DNA of 17,258 nucleotides from JAJFTV01 sp964426355 (lineage in GTDB: Bacteria > Chloroflexota > Anaerolineae > Anaerolineales > Anaerolineaceae). The notes under the pieces are model-generated. The model was given only the letters and a program-made list of their open reading frames with translations, ran no database searches and was not told the origin of the DNA. Below, piece after piece: positions 14,452-17,258 of this stretch. Every line of letters starts with the position of its first letter. The first letter of the stretch is position 1. The translations under genes and the position numbers were made by a program. The DNA lies in contig CAYRRA010000094.1 in assembly GCA_964426355.1 (NCBI GenBank), positions 1 through 17,258 of the forward strand, written 5' to 3'.

Positions 14452-15192
14452 ATGCTCGAAGCAGGGTTTGATAGCAATTATCAAATTCGACGTGGGGTTG
14501 TGCGCCCGATATTGCGCGAGCTAATTCGGATAGGTTTCTTTTTGCTTTCAAAATTTGAAATTACTGGAAAAGAAAATTTACCCAAATCCGGTCCATTAAT
14601 TGTGATATCAAATCATTTTAATTTCCTGGATCCGGTTGTATTGATCGATGCGCTGCCGTATCCATTGGAATTTATTGGCGGCACCGAACTGCCAGGTGCG
14701 CCGCCGATGGTCCGGTTCATTCCACGCATGTGGGGTACTTTCAAGGTACATCGCGGATCCGTCTCGCGAGATGCGTTTTACAATGCTGAAGGTGTATTGC
14801 AAAACGGGGGAGTACTTGGAATATTTCCCGAGGCAGGAAGTTGGGCTTCAGTGCTTCGCCCGGCAAGACCCGGGGCTGCTTTATTGGCTGCACGCTCTTC
14901 AGCGCAAATTCTCCCTGTTGGGTTGGATGGTGTGACGGATGTCTTTCCACTTCGTTTTGGGCGAAGGGCAAAGGTGCGGGTTAATATCGGTAAACCTTTT
15001 GGACCATTTAAAGAAGATGTGCGCGGGCGCGCCGGGCGCGAAAAGCTTGAGGAAATAGGGCATCTCTTAATGCAGAAAATCAAAGAACTGATTCCCTCGC
15101 ACCGTCACGGATATTATGCGGATGACCCTACGGTTCGTGAAGCAGCAAAAGGCACAGAAATCTATCCGTGGGCTGACCAAGTCGAAAAATAA
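14452..15192 (+). CDS. PlsC-type 1-acyl-glycerol-3-phosphate acyltransferase family protein
   Basis: Membrane-associated acyltransferase that probably transfers an acyl chain to lysophosphatidic acid or a similar lysolipid. Of the 246 residues, the catalytic HX4D motif is NHFNFLD, with H55 and D60. Motif II is GTFKVHRG at 95-102. Motif III is FPEAGSW at 125-131, replacing the common FPEGTRS. Motif IV is ILPVGLDG. A hydrophobic N-terminal helix (about 20-33) likely rests in the membrane. The C-terminal tail of about 40 residues is charged and not typical of the short PlsC core. GAGGTG lies 4 bases before the ATG. It converges with the glycosyltransferase gene 11 bp downstream. The exact acceptor is uncertain. 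Confidence 0.88.
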   Translation: MLEAGFDSNYQIRRGVVRPILRELIRIGFFLLSKFEITGKENLPKSGPLIVISNHFNFLDPVVLIDALPYPLEFIGGTELPGAPPMVRFIPRMWGTFKVHRGSVSRDAFYNAEGVLQNGGVLGIFPEAGSWASVLRPARPGAALLAARSSAQILPVGLDGVTDVFPLRFGRRAKVRVNIGKPFGPFKEDVRGRAGREKLEEIGHLLMQKIKELIPSHRHGYYADDPTVREAAKGTEIYPWADQVEK

Positions 15193-15203
15193 CCGGTTGT
15201 AAT

Positions 15204-16487
15204 TTAATCCACTTTCTTTTTGCGCGCGTGAACCACAATCGCGTTAATCATATCTGCTGAGAACAGACAAAGAAACGGGATGCTGGGCAGGTAGTACCGT
15301 TGAAAAGAAAGTGGAATGAAGAACACCAAAGATAATACGACGATAAAAAATATCGTAATAAATGTATAAAGATGCTCATATCCTGGTGGTTTTCTACGTG
15401 CACGTGTAAAAATCCCTATCATCCCGGCAATACTCAAAATCACTGTCAGGACTTGGATGGTTGGTTGTGAAAAAAGCCGGTTTCCAAAATTGGCATAATA
15501 ATGCTTTATGGATGACGCCAGGTCTTGTGTGTAATTTCCTGTTTCTGCGAACTGTGGTGTAGAAAAAAAGACCTGCGTAAAAAAGGACAAAACCTTTTTC
15601 CACGATGAATCCAGTACCAAATTGGGATTAAGCTGACGAAAGGTATCTGTTTGAGCTGTGACTAACTCACCCCTGGTGTGGAGTGCAGCTCCTAGAGAAT
15701 GAAAAGGTTGTTCCCAGTACACTGGATTAAGCAGCAGAAAGACGAGAAGGAAGAGAAGAAGGTAGAGGGAAATCGGAATGAGTCGTTTGCGCATAGATGA
15801 GTTTTTCGACTGGAAAATGACATAGATCAGACCAAAGAGAAACAGTCCGACAGCGGTTTGCTTCGAGTTAAATGCGAGTGCGACTGGAATAGCTAACAAC
15901 CAAATTCGTCTTGGTGGATTGAGGAAAAAATACAGGCACAACAGCGTGCTGAAAAGGAGTGCACTTTCTGCCATTGCGCGTCGAGTGTGCAAGGCGATTT
16001 GGGGGTTCCCGATGAGCAAAATCGCTGCTGCCCACCCTGCAACACTCCCACCCGATATCTTTTTTGCTATCGAGTAAATTAACCACAACGAAAACGGAAA
16101 AAGAACTGCAACACTAAACCTGGAAATGTTCAATAAGTTTTGACCCGGCAATGCCCCATTTCTTTGATTGCTATTCCAGTCTGCTCCCCAATCCCAGTCT
16201 TTTTCAAGAGGAGGAGCTTGAGTTAGTGTTCTCCCCAAACCTATTAGCAATCGACTGATGGGAGCGTCCAACAGCCTGTACGTTTGTTTTATTTCATTAG
16301 TTTTTTCACTGTCCCAAAAAAGCTGTCCTGGATTGGAAAACCAGTTTGTAAAATCTGAACTCATGAATATCTGCGTACTTTCGTCAGGATGGAACGGAAT
16401 ATACGAGATACCGATATAATAAATAATGGAAATCAGGATGACAAAGATAGAAAAGTACAGATCAGATCGCGATTTGATAGTTAACAT
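15204..16487 (-). CDS. GT-C membrane glycosyltransferase, GT39/PMT-like
   Basis: Polytopic enzyme of 427 residues, likely transferring a sugar from a polyprenyl-phosphate donor to a protein or lipid on the outer face of the membrane. The first helix (about 11-30) is followed by FHPDES, where D35/E36 match the catalytic acidic pair in the first outside loop of GT-C enzymes. RLLDAPISRLLIG at 71-83 and HTRRAMAESALLF match the GT39/PMT-type family, and SFQRYYLPSIPF is the late Arg-Tyr motif. About nine to ten hydrophobic segments are visible, and the tail KKKVD is basic. There is no clear Shine-Dalgarno. It is divergent from a second GT-C gene 59 bp away. Donor and acceptor are unknown. Confidence 0.85.
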   Translation of the reverse strand: MLTIKSRSDLYFSIFVILISIIYYIGISYIPFHPDESTQIFMSSDFTNWFSNPGQLFWDSEKTNEIKQTYRLLDAPISRLLIGLGRTLTQAPPLEKDWDWGADWNSNQRNGALPGQNLLNISRFSVAVLFPFSLWLIYSIAKKISGGSVAGWAAAILLIGNPQIALHTRRAMAESALLFSTLLCLYFFLNPPRRIWLLAIPVALAFNSKQTAVGLFLFGLIYVIFQSKNSSMRKRLIPISLYLLLFLLVFLLLNPVYWEQPFHSLGAALHTRGELVTAQTDTFRQLNPNLVLDSSWKKVLSFFTQVFFSTPQFAETGNYTQDLASSIKHYYANFGNRLFSQPTIQVLTVILSIAGMIGIFTRARRKPPGYEHLYTFITIFFIVVLSLVFFIPLSFQRYYLPSIPFLCLFSADMINAIVVHARKKKVD

Positions 16488-16489
16488 GG

Positions 16490-16518
16490 TTGAAATTACT
16501 TTTGTGTGGCACTAAAAT
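16490..16518 (+). promoter_or_regulatory. Sigma-A-type promoter of the partial GT-C gene
   Basis: TTGAAA (16490-16495) and TAAAAT (16513-16518) are separated by exactly 17 bases, the best-matching promoter in the window. Transcription from about 16525 would leave a leader of about 22 bases before ATG 16547. It lies directly upstream of the divergent glycosyltransferase start. Confidence 0.65.
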
Positions 16519-16546
16519 TTATCCAAGCTCACTTATTATCATCGAC

Positions 16547-17258
16547 ATGAAAACAAATGACAAGAAATTCACGTGGGTTATCATTCTGATTGTTGTTTTC
16601 AGCATCACCTGGAAAACCGTGCTTCTTCTATGGGAGAGATTCCCATTCAATGCAGATGAAGCAATTGTTGGGTTGATGGCTCGTCATATCCTGCAAGGTC
16701 AGCGACCGGTGTTTTTTTATGGTCAGGTTTATATGGGAGGATTGGATGCATACCTGGTTGCTGGCGGGTTTATGTTATTTGGTTCTCATGTTTGGGTGAT
16801 TCGTCTTGTGCAGATGGTCCTGTATGGCTTTACTGTTCTGACAACGCTGCTCATTGTTAGAAATGCCGGCGGGAATATGCGTGCCTTGATGGTTTCGGGT
16901 CTATTATTGGCTTTTCCAACAGTCAATATGACTTTGTACACCACTATTAGCCTTGGCGGATATGGGGAAGCGTTATTAATCGGTAACCTGTTGATTTTAT
17001 TGGTACAGAGCGCCACCAAACCCTTTCTTGAAAGGTCTTCGGTTTTCATTCAGCTGAATTGGCTTCCGTTTTTTTTCTGGGGATTATTATCTGGTTTGGG
17101 AATTTGGGTGAATGGGATTACCCTGGTGTACATCATTCCGACTGGCGCAGCATTTTTATGGTTCATTGTCAAAAAACGGGCAAACCTCACCTGTCAAACG
17201 TGTGTTTTAGCTTTTCTTTGTTCCATTGCTGGGTTGATATTGGGTGCACTGCCCTATT
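16547..17258 (+). CDS. GT-C membrane glycosyltransferase, C-terminus cut by window edge
   Basis: The first 237 residues are visible, beginning MKTNDKKFTWVIILIVVFS. A first membrane helix (about 8-30) is followed by the loop FPFNADEAIVGLMARHILQG, whose DE pair matches the catalytic acidic residues of GT-C enzymes. Next come PVFFYGQVYMGGLDAYL and several further membrane helices. The DE loop and the YGQxYMGxLD pattern recall large membrane glycosyltransferases annotated as GT39-like or dolichyl-phosphate mannosyltransferase-like. It has a strong promoter but no obvious ribosome-binding site. Codon use matches its neighbours. It is divergent from the other GT-C gene, so the pair may serve one glycoconjugate pathway. 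The length beyond the window is unknown. Confidence 0.82.
   Translation, partial: MKTNDKKFTWVIILIVVFSITWKTVLLLWERFPFNADEAIVGLMARHILQGQRPVFFYGQVYMGGLDAYLVAGGFMLFGSHVWVIRLVQMVLYGFTVLTTLLIVRNAGGNMRALMVSGLLLAFPTVNMTLYTTISLGGYGEALLIGNLLILLVQSATKPFLERSSVFIQLNWLPFFFWGLLSGLGIWVNGITLVYIIPTGAAFLWFIVKKRANLTCQTCVLAFLCSIAGLILGALPY

Noticed and set aside
14192..14551. Minus-strand 119-aa open frame across the 14108-14451 gap
   Set aside because: It overlaps the start of the acyltransferase gene, has no recognisable domain, and its sequence reflects A/T-rich non-coding DNA.
1..17258. CRISPR arrays, tRNA/rRNA genes, insertion sequences, phage genes
   Set aside because: No spaced direct repeats, cloverleaf-like sequence, transposase or integrase was found when reading both strands.

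Overview
The window looks like chromosomal DNA of a Chloroflexota bacterium, probably Anaerolineae-like. The reasons are moderate G+C, a zinc-ribbon L28, a transmembrane SH3b protein, a cytosolic Ser/Thr kinase fused to a PQQ-type propeller, and a housekeeping block arranged much as in Firmicutes. The phylum assignment is an inference from gene content; no rRNA or other taxonomic marker is present. Eighteen protein-coding genes are supported, two of them cut by the window edges. I found no tRNA, rRNA, CRISPR array, insertion sequence or prophage.

Region 1 (1-7992, mostly minus strand) is a conserved housekeeping block. In transcription order it holds a membrane-anchored PrkC-type kinase, rpe, an Asp23/YloU protein, a FakA/YloV-type fatty-acid kinase, a DegV/FakB-type lipid-binding protein, recG and coaD (partial). 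rpmB lies inside the block on the opposite strand. As I recall it, the Bacillus order prkC-cpgA-rpe-...-rpmB-yloU-yloV-...-recG is nearly the same, so this is a recognisable ancient gene order with prpC and cpgA/rsgA missing.

Region 2 (8003-9604, plus strand) begins with a promoter region shared with prkC. Two perfect -10 boxes sit in the arms of an 8-bp inverted repeat. A CaCA-family Ca2+/H+ antiporter and a small membrane-anchored SH3b protein follow.

Region 3 (9664-12646, plus strand) is a compact signalling operon. It encodes a soluble Ser/Thr kinase with eight 40-residue propeller repeats, a 79-aa protein of unknown function joined to it by a one-base stop/start overlap, and an OmpR-type response regulator with no histidine kinase beside it. 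This is the best candidate in the window for an undescribed system: a kinase, a small protein and an orphan regulator.

Region 4 (12690-15192, plus strand) has thioredoxin with its own promoter and a strong terminator, a luciferase-like (LLM) flavin oxidoreductase visibly richer in G+C than its neighbours, a 344-bp non-coding gap with a terminator-like hairpin, and a PlsC-type acyltransferase. Region 5 (15204-17258) holds two divergent GT-C membrane glycosyltransferases, the second cut by the window end.
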